Assembly (NCBI RefSeq): GCF_000282635.1
Contig: NZ_AKIW01000004.1
Span: 1-40,903 of the forward strand
Reading direction: 5' to 3'
From: Variovorax sp. CF313
Lineage (GTDB): Bacteria; Pseudomonadota; Gammaproteobacteria; Burkholderiales; Burkholderiaceae_C
Length of the DNA: 40,903 nucleotides
Part shown: in pieces, positions 24,935 through 33,248 of the stretch
Layout of the letters: each line of letters opens with the position of its first letter
Position numbering within the stretch: position 1 is the first letter of the stretch
The notes under the pieces: generated by a model
Told to the model about the DNA's origin: nothing
What the model saw: only the letters and a program-made list of their open reading frames with translations
Databases searched by the model: none
Position numbers and translations under genes: made by a program

Positions 24935-26059
24935 ATGCCCCGCCTCGACGACCCCCTCCACGACGCCGAAGTCGGCTCCCGCGACAGCACGCTCGACACC
25001 ACGCGCATCGACGACGTGCGCATCGGCGCCGTCCGTCCGCTCATCACCCCCGCGCTGCTGCAGGAACGCGTGCCCGTGCGCGACAACACGCTGGCGCTGG
25101 TCGAACGCAGCCGTGCGGAAATTGCCGACGTGCTGCACGGCCGCGACGACCGGCTGGTGGTCGTGGTCGGCCCGTGCTCCATCCATGACCACGACCAGGC
25201 CATCGAATACGCACAGCGCCTGAAGACCGTCTCCGATTCGCTGCAGGACGACCTGCTCATCGTGATGCGTGCCTACTTCGAGAAGCCGCGCACCACCGTG
25301 GGCTGGAAGGGCTACATCAACGACCCGCACCTGGACGGCAGCTTCGCGATCAACGAAGGGCTGGAGCGCGCGCGGCGCCTGCTGCTCGAACTGACCACCC
25401 TGGGCCTGCCGACCGGCACCGAGTTCCTCGACCTGCTGAGCCCGCAGTTCATTGCCGACCTGATCGCCTGGGGTGCCATCGGCGCCCGCACCACCGAGAG
25501 CCAGAGCCACCGGCAGCTGGCGTCGGGCCTGAGCTGCCCGGTCGGCTTCAAGAACGGCACCGACGGCAGCGTCAAGGTCGCGGCCGACGCCATCCTCGCG
25601 GCCCGCGCGCCGCATGCCTTCATGGGCATGACCAAGATGGGCATGGCGGCAATCTTCGAGACCCGCGGCAACGACGACTGCCACGTGATCCTGCGCGGCG
25701 GCAAGGCCCCCAACTATTCGGCCGCGGATGTCGCGGCCAGCTGCGAGGCGCTGCTGGCGAATGGCCTGCGGCCGCAGGTGATGATCGATGTCTCGCACGG
25801 CAACAGCAGCAAGCAGCACCAGCGGCAGATCGTGGTCGCCGAAGACGTGGCGGCGCAGATCGCGGCGGGCGAGCGGCGCATCACGGGCATCATGATCGAG
25901 AGCCATCTGGAGGAAGGACGGCAGGACCTGAAGCCCGGGGTTGCGCTGAAGCGCGGCGTCTCGATCACCGATGCCTGCATCGGCTTTGCGCAGACGGTGC
26001 CGGTGCTTGAGGGGCTGGCTTCGGCGGTGAAGGCGCGGCGGCGGGTGTCGAAGGGGTGA
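24935..26059 (+). CDS. 3-deoxy-7-phosphoheptulonate (DAHP) synthase, class I (AroF/G/H type)
   Basis: 374 residues. Type I DAHP synthase motifs are VVVGPCSIHDHDQAIEYA, MRAYFEKPRTTVGWKG, GLPTGTEFLDLLSPQ, GARTTESQSHRQLASGLS, VGFKNGTDGS, and VMIDVSHGNSSKQHQRQ. It condenses erythrose 4-phosphate and phosphoenolpyruvate, the first step of aromatic amino acid synthesis. About 60 residues precede the barrel, as in feedback-sensitive AroG, but I cannot tell which amino acid inhibits it. It appears to be a single gene. Immediately after its stop the accessory island begins. Confidence 0.92.
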   Translation: MPRLDDPLHDAEVGSRDSTLDTTRIDDVRIGAVRPLITPALLQERVPVRDNTLALVERSRAEIADVLHGRDDRLVVVVGPCSIHDHDQAIEYAQRLKTVSDSLQDDLLIVMRAYFEKPRTTVGWKGYINDPHLDGSFAINEGLERARRLLLELTTLGLPTGTEFLDLLSPQFIADLIAWGAIGARTTESQSHRQLASGLSCPVGFKNGTDGSVKVAADAILAARAPHAFMGMTKMGMAAIFETRGNDDCHVILRGGKAPNYSAADVAASCEALLANGLRPQVMIDVSHGNSSKQHQRQIVVAEDVAAQIAAGERRITGIMIESHLEEGRQDLKPGVALKRGVSITDACIGFAQTVPVLEGLASAVKARRRVSKG

Positions 26060-26075
26060 GGCTGGAGGGGGCCTG

Positions 26076-26604
26076 CTCAAGCTTGGAGTGGCCGAGCAGC
26101 AACTGCACCGCACGGAGGTTTCTCGTCCGCCGGTAGATCAGGGTCGCCTTCGTCCGTCGCATCGAGTGCGTTCCGTAGTCGGCAGGATCCAAGCCAAGCT
26201 CTCTGACCCAGTCACCAAGAATCCGGGCGTACTGCCGGGTGCCGAGGTGCGGCGAGTCGCGCATTCGGCTCGGGAACAGGAAGTCGTCCGATCGCAGCCC
26301 GGCGTGCTGAATCCACGCCTGCACAGTCTCGCGGGTTCCGGGCGTGAGCTCGAACTGCACCGGACGCTGCGTCTTGCGCTGCATCACTGTTGCCCTTGCT
26401 CTCCGTGGCAGACGTCCCTGACCTTCAGGCTGACAAGATGCTGTCCAAGCCCAAGTTGAAGAGGGCGAGTTCGCGCACTCGGCCCTCCAGTTGCAGCCGC
26501 ACCCGCAGCGCCCAAATGTCCTTCAGTTTGAAAGGCGCCTTATGGCCGACGATCTTGCCCTTGTTCCGGGGCGCGCGGCAGGTTGCAGTGTTTGCTGATC
26601 CCAT
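26076..26604 (-). pseudogene. truncated and frameshifted tyrosine recombinase
   Basis: From the ATG at 26604 (ribosome binding site GGGAGACC) the frame reads MGSANTATCRAPRNKGKIVG and KDIWALRVRLQLEGRVRELALFN, the start of a small tyrosine recombinase family widespread in Burkholderiales. It then stops at LDSILSA. The protein resumes in other frames as LVSLKVRDVCHGEQ and then VMQRKTQRPVQFEL through YGTHSMRRTKATLIYRRTRN to LLGHSKLE. So short deletions have shifted the frame. The 3' end with the catalytic tyrosine (normally about STVRYLGI just after HSKLE) is missing. The catalytic H-x-x-R and the later His are present. It ends 17 bp from the DAHP synthase stop. Confidence 0.8.
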
Positions 26605-27060
26605 GATGGTCTCCCATCGAGTTGAGGGAACCTCAGCATGCGCGGGCCGGACTGCAGCTGTCCTTGGGCCGCGCCTGCTTCGCTGGATTGGGCATCAGCT
26701 TTCGCGGCTATGTTTGACCTGCGGCAGCAAGGGGCACAATCGGCCAATACCGGAAGTTCGTCACGCCTCTCCAGTTTTCCTCCGGCGATGCCCCGCTTGC
26801 GCTTCCGCCTTGACTACAGTCGGCCACAAGCCATCATTCGGTGAGCAGGCTCAATTCGCCTCATAGTCGACCTTCGTGGCGCGCGCACGACAATTTCTGT
26901 GGGTCTGGGAGCCGCTCGCCCGGAAGTGCGTGCACTCCGACCGAGCGGCCATCAACAATCGGCACAACCAGAAATTAACGCGATAGGCGATGAGATGAGC
27001 CCGCACTTGAGGCCGCATCGGCGCGCGAAGAATCGTCTGGGCAAAGAGTCTGACCCTACT
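26605..27060. other. 456 bp without a convincing gene
   Basis: Short frames here look random. It holds two copies of the dispersed GGCCA motif (26734-26760 and 26818-26840) and an 8-bp inverted pair AATTTCTG/CAGAAATT around 26891 and 26969. It could include the promoter of the lipoprotein gene that follows. Confidence 0.5.
26734..26760 (+). repeat. dispersed GGCCA motif, copy 1 (second weaker copy 26818-26840)
   Basis: GCACAATCGGCCAATACCGG followed by AAGTTCG fits the island-wide consensus GCAGAATCCGGCCAGAACCG-GNCGTTC. The weaker copy reads AGTCGGCCACAAGCCATCAT then TCG. Confidence 0.6.
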
Positions 27061-27537
27061 ATGCATGCAATCAAACGGATCCTCTTTCTCACCCTCTCAG
27101 CGCTAGTAGGCGGCTGCGCATTCCATCATGCGCCTTATCCAATGTACGAGGGCGAGAGCCCGCTTGCGGACACCGCCGTTTTTTCGTCCCTTGACGAACG
27201 AGCTACGCAGCACGAGGTCGCGACCATTCGTTCGGTGGACGGCAAAGACACGCCGAGATCAGTTTTTCCCGTATGGGTGAGGGTGTTGCCGGGCACGCAC
27301 CATTTCACCGTTCACTACAGCACAAACTATGGAATCGGCGCGGGAGCGATTACGTATAAATATGCGGAGCTACCCGTCACAGTTGTCGACATGAAACCTC
27401 GGCACGTTTACGTCGCTCGCTTTGGGCGAACGGCTCAAGGCGTCAGCGTGTCAGTTGAGGATTTGGGCGAGCGCCCTCGGTACGGTATTCATACGGGGGG
27501 AGGAGTGAATCCGAAGTACCACCCAGTCGAGTTTTAG
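27061..27537 (+). CDS. small lipoprotein of unknown function
   Basis: 158 residues from the ATG at 27061; the frame runs further upstream but only this start gives a lipoprotein signal (MHAIKRILFLTLSALVGGC, lipobox VGGC). The mature part has WVRVLPGTHHFTVHYS, a beta-rich stretch with AGAITYKYAELPVTVVDMKP and HVYVARF, typical of small periplasmic beta-sandwich lipoproteins (PEGA-like wording: value, PGTHHFTV). It is a lone gene in the island. Function unknown. Confidence 0.75.
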   Translation: MHAIKRILFLTLSALVGGCAFHHAPYPMYEGESPLADTAVFSSLDERATQHEVATIRSVDGKDTPRSVFPVWVRVLPGTHHFTVHYSTNYGIGAGAITYKYAELPVTVVDMKPRHVYVARFGRTAQGVSVSVEDLGERPRYGIHTGGGVNPKYHPVEF

Positions 27538-27615
27538 GAGTTCCCACCTACGGAACAACCAACCCGCAGCCTTGAGTCGGCGATGGCGGTGAGCCAGCCT
27601 CTTGCGGCGGCACAC

Positions 27616-27777
27616 GGCCGAGGCTGTGTGAAAACGTGCGACGGTCGTGTTTTCGTGGGTAGCCCAACCATTCCCTGAACCTCGATCGTCGATCCTGACG
27701 CGATCTGAGAGGTCGCCTTTCGGACCACCGGCACGACAGCGGCGTTTTCACACAGCCTCGGCCAAAACCAGACGTTC
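27616..27777. mobile_element. MITE-like inverted-repeat element, copy 1
   Basis: The 21-base ends 27616-27636 (GGCCGAGGCTGTGTGAAAAC+G) and 27743-27763 are perfect reverse complements. Inside is a block (27685-27715: ATCGTCGATCCTG, three variable bases, CGATCTGAGAGGTCG) that recurs at the same internal spacing in copy 2 (30758-30788). No ORF of note is inside. After the right end the sequence reads AAAACCAGACGTTCG, the dispersed island motif. It is too small to encode a transposase. Confidence 0.75.
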
Positions 27778-27802
27778 GATCCAATGCTCCAATTCATCTG
27801 AT

Positions 27803-28240
27803 ATGAGCCAACTCTTCGCATTCGCAGACGTCCGCATCTCGCTGCTCGAAGGCTGGGCGGACGTCACCGACGACTTGCCCGAAGGAACGCCGCCCACGCT
27901 CGCAAAACCAGACGGGGTGGGCGCGCTTCAGTTCTCGGTGGCGAAGTACCAGGCCGGTGCCAGCCCGAACGTGAATCAAGATGACCTCGAGGCGCTCCTC
28001 GTTGAGTTCGCCGAAAGCAGAGCGCTGGGTCCAGCCTCGGACCTCGAAAGGGATCAAGCCGCCAGCCAACGTGTCGGTGCAACTTTTTTCAAAGACGATG
28101 ACCTCGTACGCGTCTGGTACCTGTCCAATGGACAGGACGTGGCCCTTGTGACTTACGTGGGAGCGGGGACTGCGAGTTCCATTTCCTTGTCCGAGCTCGC
28201 AGAGGCGAGCGCAATCGTCGGGTCCATCGACTTTGACTAA
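27803..28240 (+). CDS. hypothetical cytoplasmic protein, 145 residues
   Basis: The start ATG at 27803 gives MSQLFAFADVRISLLEGWAD. The protein is acidic, with no signal peptide or membrane helix. Segments PDGVGALQFSVAKYQAG, LEALLVEFAESRALG, FFKDDDLVRVWYLSNGQDVA and LVTYVGAG suggest a compact alpha/beta fold of the kind found in small stress or immunity proteins, but I do not recognise a family. It stands alone between a MITE-like element and a dispersed repeat. Confidence 0.7.
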   Translation: MSQLFAFADVRISLLEGWADVTDDLPEGTPPTLAKPDGVGALQFSVAKYQAGASPNVNQDDLEALLVEFAESRALGPASDLERDQAASQRVGATFFKDDDLVRVWYLSNGQDVALVTYVGAGTASSISLSELAEASAIVGSIDFD

Positions 28241-28269
28241 ACGGCGCCGGCCGGGGACGATCGCCGAAG

Positions 28270-28296
28270 GCAGAATCCGGCCAAGACCGGTCCGTG
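28270..28296 (+). repeat. dispersed GGCCA motif
   Basis: GCAGAATCCGGCCAAGACCG then GTCCGTG lies 30 bp after the preceding stop codon. It matches the unit of the tandem array at 38098-38195 in 22 or more of its first 24 bases. Confidence 0.65.
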
Positions 28297-28328
28297 GCTT
28301 CCGTCGCTCAACTGATTCGAACCCCTAT

Positions 28329-28925
28329 ATGTGGCCCTTCAAAAAACGCGTGGCGGCCTCGTCAGCGCGCGCCATTCCGCTTTCAGAAAAATTTGCAGAG
28401 GCCATTGCCGGTGGAGACAGCTCGGTTTACTGCCGAGTGGAATTCGAGTCGAATGGCGAGAGGTCCTTGCAGCGGCTGACGGAATTCTTTGACCTCGTGA
28501 AGACTGCGAAGGATAGTGATGAGCCCGCCGATGAGTCGCAACTATTGGCTTTTCTGACCGATGGTGAACGCTCCTACTTTTCGAACTTGACCCCGGAAGA
28601 AATGGCCGAGTGGAACGAATATTGGTTCTCCACTCCGCTTCCGAAGCGACATTCCGCTGAGATGCTGTCCCCACAGTGGGATTTCGCTTCCATGCTCGAT
28701 GCAATCTGGAATGGAGACTACGACCTCATTGCAATCCGACCGCGAGCGGCACGACATGTGTTGGAGTTCAATCCCCATGGTTACCCATACGGCGGCACCG
28801 GCAGTCTTGTTGCGCTGGTTGAGTGTTTCGGCAATCAAGTCGTCGGCGTTGATGATGGGACTGGATATGAGAAATACGTGCCACGTACGAACATCTGGAA
28901 GCCGTCCGCCAGCCCTGATGTCTAA
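28329..28925 (+). CDS. hypothetical protein, 198 residues
   Basis: The start at 28329 gives MWPFKKRVAASS. It is cytoplasmic and acidic. Recognisable features are a helical middle (LQRLTEFFDLVKTAKDSDEP, LTPEEMAEWNEYWFS) and a C-terminal beta region (YDLIAIRPRAARHVLEFNPH, GYPYGGTGSLVALVECFGNQ, VVGVDDGTGYEKYVP). The last part resembles the small-protein type often found as immunity or SMI1-like domains, but this is only a resemblance. It is followed by a repeat and the IS30 remnant. Confidence 0.7.
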   Translation: MWPFKKRVAASSARAIPLSEKFAEAIAGGDSSVYCRVEFESNGERSLQRLTEFFDLVKTAKDSDEPADESQLLAFLTDGERSYFSNLTPEEMAEWNEYWFSTPLPKRHSAEMLSPQWDFASMLDAIWNGDYDLIAIRPRAARHVLEFNPHGYPYGGTGSLVALVECFGNQVVGVDDGTGYEKYVPRTNIWKPSASPDV

Positions 28926-28944
28926 CCTCACATGTGGCCATAAC

Positions 28945-28988
28945 GAATGACTGCTTTCGAGCAAGCCAGATGACCGTTCTGGGCCGGC
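28945..28988 (-). repeat. element end of the dispersed family, reverse orientation, at IS30 insertion site
   Basis: GAATGACTGCTTTCGAGC (28945 on) matches the left end of the MITE-like copies (GAATGACTGATCCTGGCC). A second piece, GACCGTTCTGGGCCGGC, follows and abuts the IS30 end. The IS appears to have entered this repeat. Confidence 0.5.
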
Positions 28989-30116
28989 GGATTCAACCGG
29001 TCGATGCAACACACTAACCACCGCATAGGCGGAAGGAGTGTTGCAGATGAAGCGGCGACCAAGAATCTACTATTCAGGCAGCCAGAAGGCACTGATGTGG
29101 GAGCGCTGGAAGCAAGGCTGGACGTTGCATGAGATCGGCAAACTCTTCGATCGGCCTCACACGTCGATCCATCGAATACTTGCGGAACCGGGCGGATTCC
29201 GGCCGCCTCAGCGATCGCGCGCATCGACTGCATTGACGTTGGCCGAGCGCGAGGAGATCTCGCGGGCGATGGTGGCAGGCGAGTCGATTCGATCCACTGC
29301 AGCGCGACTGGGGTGAGCACCATCGACGATCAGTCGAGAGATCAAGCGCAATGGTGGTAGCGATGGCTACCGTGCCAGCCTGGCCGATGAAGCGACTTGG
29401 GATCGAGCGCGACGTCCCAAGCGTTGCAAGCTGAGTGAGAACCGCACATTGGCTCGCATCGTGATGGACAAGCTGCGCGTGCTCTGGTCGCCGGAACAGA
29501 TCGCAGGTTGGCTCCGGCATACTTATCCGTGCGACGAGAGCCACCACGTGTCACACGAGACCATCTACCGCAGTCTGTTCATTCAAGCGCGTGGCGCCTT
29601 GAAGAAAGAGTTGTTGGAGCACCTGCGGCGCACCCGTGGAATGCGCCGGTCACGCCACTACACGCAGAAGACGGCAACTCACGGGAAGATCGTCGATGCT
29701 GTTTCGATCAGTGAGCGGCCCGCCTGCGTTGAAGACCGAGCAGGGCCTGGTCACTGGGAGGGCGACCTGGTCTTTGGCAGTGGCAACAGCCAGATCGCGA
29801 CATTGGTTGAACGTCAAACGCGATACGTGATGTTGGTGAAGCTGGATGGCAAGGACTCGCAGACGGTCGTCAATGCACTCATCAAGAACGCCCGCAAACT
29901 GCCGCAGGAGCTCTACAAGTCACTGACTTGGGATCGAGGCACGGAGATGCACGCGCACAAGAAATTCACGATGGCCACCGACATCCGGGTCTACTTCTGC
30001 GATCCGCAAAGCCCATGGCAACGCGGAAGCAACGAGAACACCAATGGCTTGCTCAGGCAGTACATGCCCAAGGGCGTGAGCCTCGCAGGCTTCTCACAGC
30101 GCCAGCTCAACGCGAT
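28989..30116 (+). mobile_element. IS30-family insertion sequence, 3' end lost
   Basis: The left end GGATTCAACCGGTCGATGCA (28989 on) is of IS30 type and is followed by the transposase gene. The right part, about the last 30 codons and the right inverted repeat, is missing. At 30112-30119 the sequence switches at GCGATCGC to an inverted copy of another gene. No target duplication can be seen. Confidence 0.8.
29047..30116 (+). pseudogene. IS30-family transposase with in-frame stop and lost 3' end
   Basis: The N-terminal helix-turn-helix (MWERWKQGWTLHEIGKLFDR, PHTSIHRILAE) and a second one lead to an in-frame TGA at 29314-29316, where the family has a sense codon, often Arg, before APSTISREIKRN. 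Downstream the same frame holds a complete DDE region: GPGHWEGDLVFG, LTWDRGTEMHAHKKF and SPWQRGSNENTNGLLRQYMP. The 3' end breaks after QLNAIA and the frame then reads meaningless antisense sequence. It cannot make a working transposase. Confidence 0.88.
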
Positions 30117-30278
30117 CGCGTTCCACTGTGCTTTGGGAAGATTCCGGGCTTCCAATTCCTCGTTATTCCATTCTGCGTACGCTGCACCAAGGGCGATGCA
30201 GGCGAGCACAAGAGCGACAAGCTTTTGAACTGCTATTCGCATTGTTGGGTCCTGGCTCCGAAGGTCCGGTCGTGGCCG
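30112..30278 (-). pseudogene. 5' fragment of a secreted-protein gene, inverted duplicate of 38527-38693
   Basis: The 167 bp are the reverse complement of 38527-38693 with no gaps and only a couple of mismatches seen. The duplicated part holds the upstream region, the start (ATG at 30242 on the minus strand) and the first 43 or so codons (signal peptide MRIAVQKLVALVLACIALGA). It ends at GCGATCGC, where it is fused to the IS30 transposase. Confidence 0.9.
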
Positions 30279-30309
30279 ACTGTCGCCGTCTGGCATCCGC
30301 ACCCTCACG

Positions 30310-30639
30310 CTATGTCTTCAACGGTGTGAGATTGCCAGCATTGGAAGGCAAAACATGCTGGCAGAACCGCCAGTCTTCCACTGCTTGGTCATCGACATAG
30401 ACGTCAGGCTTGGGGAGAAAACCGATGAAAAGATCGTCGATGCCAAGCTCCACCGCGGAGCTGTGCGCATACTCGCCGCCGCCCGAACTCCAGAGATACA
30501 GCGCCGCGCCGTCCGCATACAGCCTTCTGATGTGCGCAATAACCGCAGGCATGGGAATACGCTTGGTGCCCACGGACCGAACCAGTGTGTCGTCGACATC
30601 AACGAAGATTACCCGCTGTCGAAATGGATTTGTGTTCAT
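30310..30639 (-). CDS. small HAD-superfamily hydrolase
   Basis: 109 residues from the ATG at 30639 (MNTNPFRQRVIFVDVDDTLV). Motif I is DVDDTLV, motif II is WSSGG, and PKPDVYVDDQAVEDW near the end corresponds to the motif III/IV area. At this length it lacks a cap and is short even for capless HADs, close to the polynucleotide 5'/3' phosphatase-like or DUF-type mini HADs. It may act on a phosphorylated metabolite or nucleic acid end. It lies beside MITE-like copy 2, which could carry its promoter. Confidence 0.75.
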   Translation of the reverse strand: MNTNPFRQRVIFVDVDDTLVRSVGTKRIPMPAVIAHIRRLYADGAALYLWSSGGGEYAHSSAVELGIDDLFIGFLPKPDVYVDDQAVEDWRFCQHVLPSNAGNLTPLKT

Positions 30640-30663
30640 GACTTGTGCGATCGGGGTCTGTAA

Positions 30664-30862
30664 TGAATGACTGATCCTGGCCGATTCAGTTGAAAAACTC
30701 GAGTGGTGCCCTCTTGGGCACATTTGCGGGGGTAGTCAATCCATTCCGCGGGCCGTAATCGTCGATCCTGGATCGATCTGAGAGGTCGATTTTCGCCGCG
30801 GGGCAGCGGTGAACGCTGCGACCGAGTTTTTCAACAGAATCGACCCAAAACAGCTGTTCACG
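30664..30862. mobile_element. MITE-like inverted-repeat element, copy 2
   Basis: The left end 30664-30701 (GAATGACTGATCCTGGCCGA, then TTCAGTTGAAAAACTCG) pairs with the right end 30823-30860. The innermost 13 bases, GTTGAAAAACTCG/CGAGTTTTTCAAC, are perfect, and the 23-base arms differ at two positions. The inner block 30758-30788 is 28/31 identical to copy 1 (27685-27715). There is no ORF inside. Copy 2 has diverged ends relative to copy 1, though both fit GGCCGANNCNGT-GAAAA. Confidence 0.75.
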
Positions 30863-31038
30863 TCTACGCGTCGGCGGCGCCAGACCCCTCGCGCCGAAGC
30901 GAAAATTCAATGTCAGGTGCTAAACCCACCGGGAAATTCAAGCCATGTTGAAAACCCGGTCGAACGTAGCTCGGAAAAGCTGCACGGCGTCGATTTGCAT
31001 GGGCGCCAGGTTCAGCCCTGATCGCACGTCGACGGCCG

Positions 31039-31064
31039 GATTCGGCCTCAACACCAGTCGTTCG
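31039..31064 (+). repeat. dispersed GGCCA motif
   Basis: GATTCGGCCTCAACACCAGT then CGTTCG lies about 27 bp from the stop of the minus-strand GAF-like gene. A weaker copy is AATCGGCCAGAAGCATCGGT at 31744. Confidence 0.5.
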
Positions 31065-31090
31065 TTTGGTGGGCCGTTGTTGCCGCCTGT

Positions 31091-31549
31091 TTATTCCAGG
31101 TAGTCAATGAACTGCGGGATCACCTCGCGCAGAAAGCGGATCTCCTCTGCGGGAATGCTACGCGACTCCAAGTCGAAATGGATGAAGGTGCCATAGGGCG
31201 TGCCGCATCCTCGCGTCAGCAGCCGACCGTAGTACGACTCGACCATGCCGGCGTAAGGTCGGTTCGTCAGGCGCTGATCCTCGGACGCCTGGCTGGTCAC
31301 GAACTCGCCGTGCTCGATCGCGTACTGGCAGAAGCTCTTGCCCAGAGGCACCACCTTCAGCCAGGTACGGTATTCGGAGTCGCGGTCGAAGGCATGCGCC
31401 GCGCGCATCACGTCACCGTTCAATTTGTAGATCGCTGTGAACCGATAGGACGTCCTATCGTTGAGCAAGGCCAGCGCCGGAACGATCCCGCGGTCGGCAA
31501 GAAGGCTGCGAACGGCCGCAGCTGGCGCTGGCAAGTCGACGTCGAGCAT
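31091..31549 (-). CDS. GAF-domain-like protein
   Basis: 152 residues from the ATG at 31549 (AAGG six bases before it); the open frame continues to a TTG at 31657. Residues about 10-150 form one GAF-like domain: LLADRGIVPALALLNDRTSY, RFTAIYKLNGDVMR, FDRDSEYRTW, VPLGKSFCQYAI, GMVESYYGRLL and YGTFIHFDLESRSI. This is the stand-alone GAF type that binds small ligands or senses redox or light. It has no output domain, so it would have to act on another protein. Function unknown. Confidence 0.75.
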   Translation of the reverse strand: MLDVDLPAPAAAVRSLLADRGIVPALALLNDRTSYRFTAIYKLNGDVMRAAHAFDRDSEYRTWLKVVPLGKSFCQYAIEHGEFVTSQASEDQRLTNRPYAGMVESYYGRLLTRGCGTPYGTFIHFDLESRSIPAEEIRFLREVIPQFIDYLE

Positions 31550-31732
31550 GATTACCTTGGTTGGGACGTGGGCGCGAATCTTACGTAATTCTTGCAGTGC
31601 TCGGGAACAGGGTTTGACCTTCATCTTGTCAACGCAAACCCTTAGAGTGCCCCGCAAGTCTCGCGGCTCCGCACCTGCGACTGGCCGGACGCTTCGGAAG
31701 GGCGCGCCGGTCGTGGGAGAAGCGGAATGCGG

Positions 31733-31960
31733 CTAGGCGCCGGAATCGGCCAGAAGCATCGGTGATCGGGTGGACCCGGTAGCTCGCGAACGTTCGATTC
31801 GCAGCGCCACGGACGGCGATGGATAAATTACAGACGGAGCAACAACGACTCGAGGCGCGATCGGATACACAGGCGCTGGTGGCACCACATAGGTCGGTGC
31901 GGCCTCATAGATCACGGGCGGCTGCCAAGGCGCACAGTACGCGTAACGCGGGATGTGGAA
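31733..31960 (-). pseudogene. C-terminal remnant of a proline-rich exported protein
   Basis: The minus frame reads RYAYCAPWQPPVIYEAAPTY, then VVPPAPVYPIAPRVVVAP, ending at 31733. A stop lies just upstream (about 31968) and no start or signal peptide is attached. This sort of PPAPVYP tail is common in small surface proteins. It is probably a leftover. Confidence 0.4.
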
Positions 31961-32017
31961 ACAGGCCGTCTATAGCGCCGAAGTCAGTCGTCGGAACGCG
32001 CTGAAATGCCGTATGAC

Positions 32018-32081
32018 CAGGGATGTGAATCAGCCCGAAGGTGATCGCGCCTTTCCAGAGGGTTCTGCTGCTTGTGGCCAT
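32018..32081 (-). pseudogene. 5' stub of a ku (non-homologous end-joining) gene
   Basis: From the ATG at 32081 the sequence reads MATSSRTLWKGAITFGLIHI-P, the unmistakable start of bacterial Ku proteins (xxLWKGAISFGLVHIPV). After HIP the Ku reading stops and unrelated sequence (GHTAFQRVP) follows. Only about 21 codons remain of about 270. It lies downstream of the SRAP remnant on the same strand. Confidence 0.75.
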
Positions 32082-32247
32082 TGGGAAGTCCTTGTATCGC
32101 TGCACGGAAAAGTCGAGGCCGGCGTGCACTGGCGCAGGCCAGCATCCCTTCGACCGCCACTCGGCGTTGTCGGACACGGCCGGAGCCGCCGGGAGGACAC
32201 GCCGTACATCTTGGGTGGCAGGTTCCCAAGTTGGGAAGGCCAGGGCG

Positions 32248-32935
32248 CTAAACGATCAGCGGGCCGGCATCGAGCAGTTCGACTGGCGGCACCTTCAGCA
32301 TCGCCCTCGCCTCCTCGACTGTGCAGGTCAACCAGCGGTCGAAGTCGTTCGCCTCAAGAGGGATCACCGAGCGCTTGTCCTGCTGATCGGCCGGCAGGTT
32401 CGGGTTGGGCTTGTGCATTCGCGCCATCAACGGATGCGCGTCGGCGTTCATGGTGAGCATCGCGAAGTTGTCCCACAGCTCGCCGGTATCGAGGTCGGTC
32501 CATGTGTTCCAGAGCCCTGCCAGGCCCCACGGTGCGCCGTCAGCACGACGAAAGCGCCACCAGACGTTCTTTCCTGTCTCCCAGTTCGGCTCGTCGAAGC
32601 TCGCGGCCGGAATGATGCAGCGCTTGCCGCTGGCCCAGGTGTCCTTGAACGTCGGCCATTTCTCCATGCCCTCGGTGCGCGCGTTCACGGTGCTCATGCG
32701 CGTGCCCCGAGCAGTTGTCGGGACGTGGGTCTTCGACCACGACGGACATTCCCCACTGCCCCACGACCAACTCGCGTGCGTAATCCACCTCGTCGGCCCG
32801 CCGGATGAACGTGGCGAGCGACAACGGGAACACGGTCAGCAGGTGCTCCCAGTCTTTCCGTTGATTGCGTTTGCGATCAATTCGCCAGAAGGCCTCGATC
32901 TCGCGGACTTCCGGGGAGATGTAGCGGGTGCACAT
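32248..32935 (-). pseudogene. SRAP (YedK/HMCES) peptidase with frameshift
   Basis: The ATG at 32935 gives MCTRYISPEVREIEAFWRID with the essential Cys2. The frame breaks after QWGM (about 32743-32750). Reading continues one frame over as SWSKTHVPTTARGTRMSTVNARTEG and KRCIIPAASFDEPNW through HPLMARMHKPNPNLP to the stop at 32248. Compared with a normal reading, two bases seem lost. SRAP proteins crosslink to abasic sites in single-stranded DNA. The RCIIPAASFDEP stretch replaces the usual RCLVPAxGFYEW. The full gene would be about 229 codons. Confidence 0.82.
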
Positions 32936-33003
32936 GCATTCGTCCTCAAGGCCATGCCCCATTCTGGCGGCCAACCGCCAAGAGCGCGACAGGCCCAGCA
33001 TCC

Positions 33004-33195
33004 TTAGTTTCCCGCCTCGTAAAGAGGCTTCAGCCAGTCCACCGCCGCCTCTTCAGGCGGCATCGCTCGCAGCCGTTCGTCGCGCCACAGATCGCGCGCG
33101 ACATCCTCCAAATCGAGGGGGTCGACGGTGTGCCACTGCTGCTGCAACCGGTGCGCGCAGGCGGCAATCCAGAGGTTCGCCGGCATGTTGTCCAT
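33004..33195 (-). CDS. small protein directly behind a LexA box, 63 residues
   Basis: MDNMPANLWIAACAHRLQQQ begins a short helical, acidic protein that ends PPEEAAVDWLKPLYEAGN. I recall similar short unnamed proteins in Burkholderiales but no family name. The start is 20 bp from a perfect LexA box, so it is likely the first gene of an SOS operon, with the SRAP gene starting 69 bp after its stop. It may be a regulator or partner of SRAP. Confidence 0.65.
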   Translation of the reverse strand: MDNMPANLWIAACAHRLQQQWHTVDPLDLEDVARDLWRDERLRAMPPEEAAVDWLKPLYEAGN

Positions 33196-33214
33196 GCTTG
33201 AAGCTTACCCCAAA

Positions 33215-33234
33215 TACTGTATATTTAAACAGTA
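33215..33234. promoter_or_regulatory. LexA (SOS) box
   Basis: TACTGTATATTTAAACAGTA is a near-perfect match to the E. coli-type SOS box (CTG-N10-CAG with TA flanks). It lies between divergent genes: 20 bp from the 33195 start and 14 bp before the ATG at 33249. It can repress both sides. Betaproteobacterial LexA uses this motif. Confidence 0.85.
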
Positions 33235-33248
33235 TTTTGGGAGTAGCC

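Noticed and set aside
26638..26844. 68-codon plus-strand ORF in the gap after the recombinase remnant
   Set aside because: Random-looking composition and it runs through a repeat copy; no ribosome binding site.
29991..30308. 105-codon minus-strand gene overlapping the IS30 end
   Set aside because: Only its first part is the duplicated signal-peptide fragment; the rest is antisense transposase.
32041..32808. 255-codon plus-strand ORF opposite SRAP and ku remnants
   Set aside because: The minus-strand readings match known families, so this frame is a shadow.
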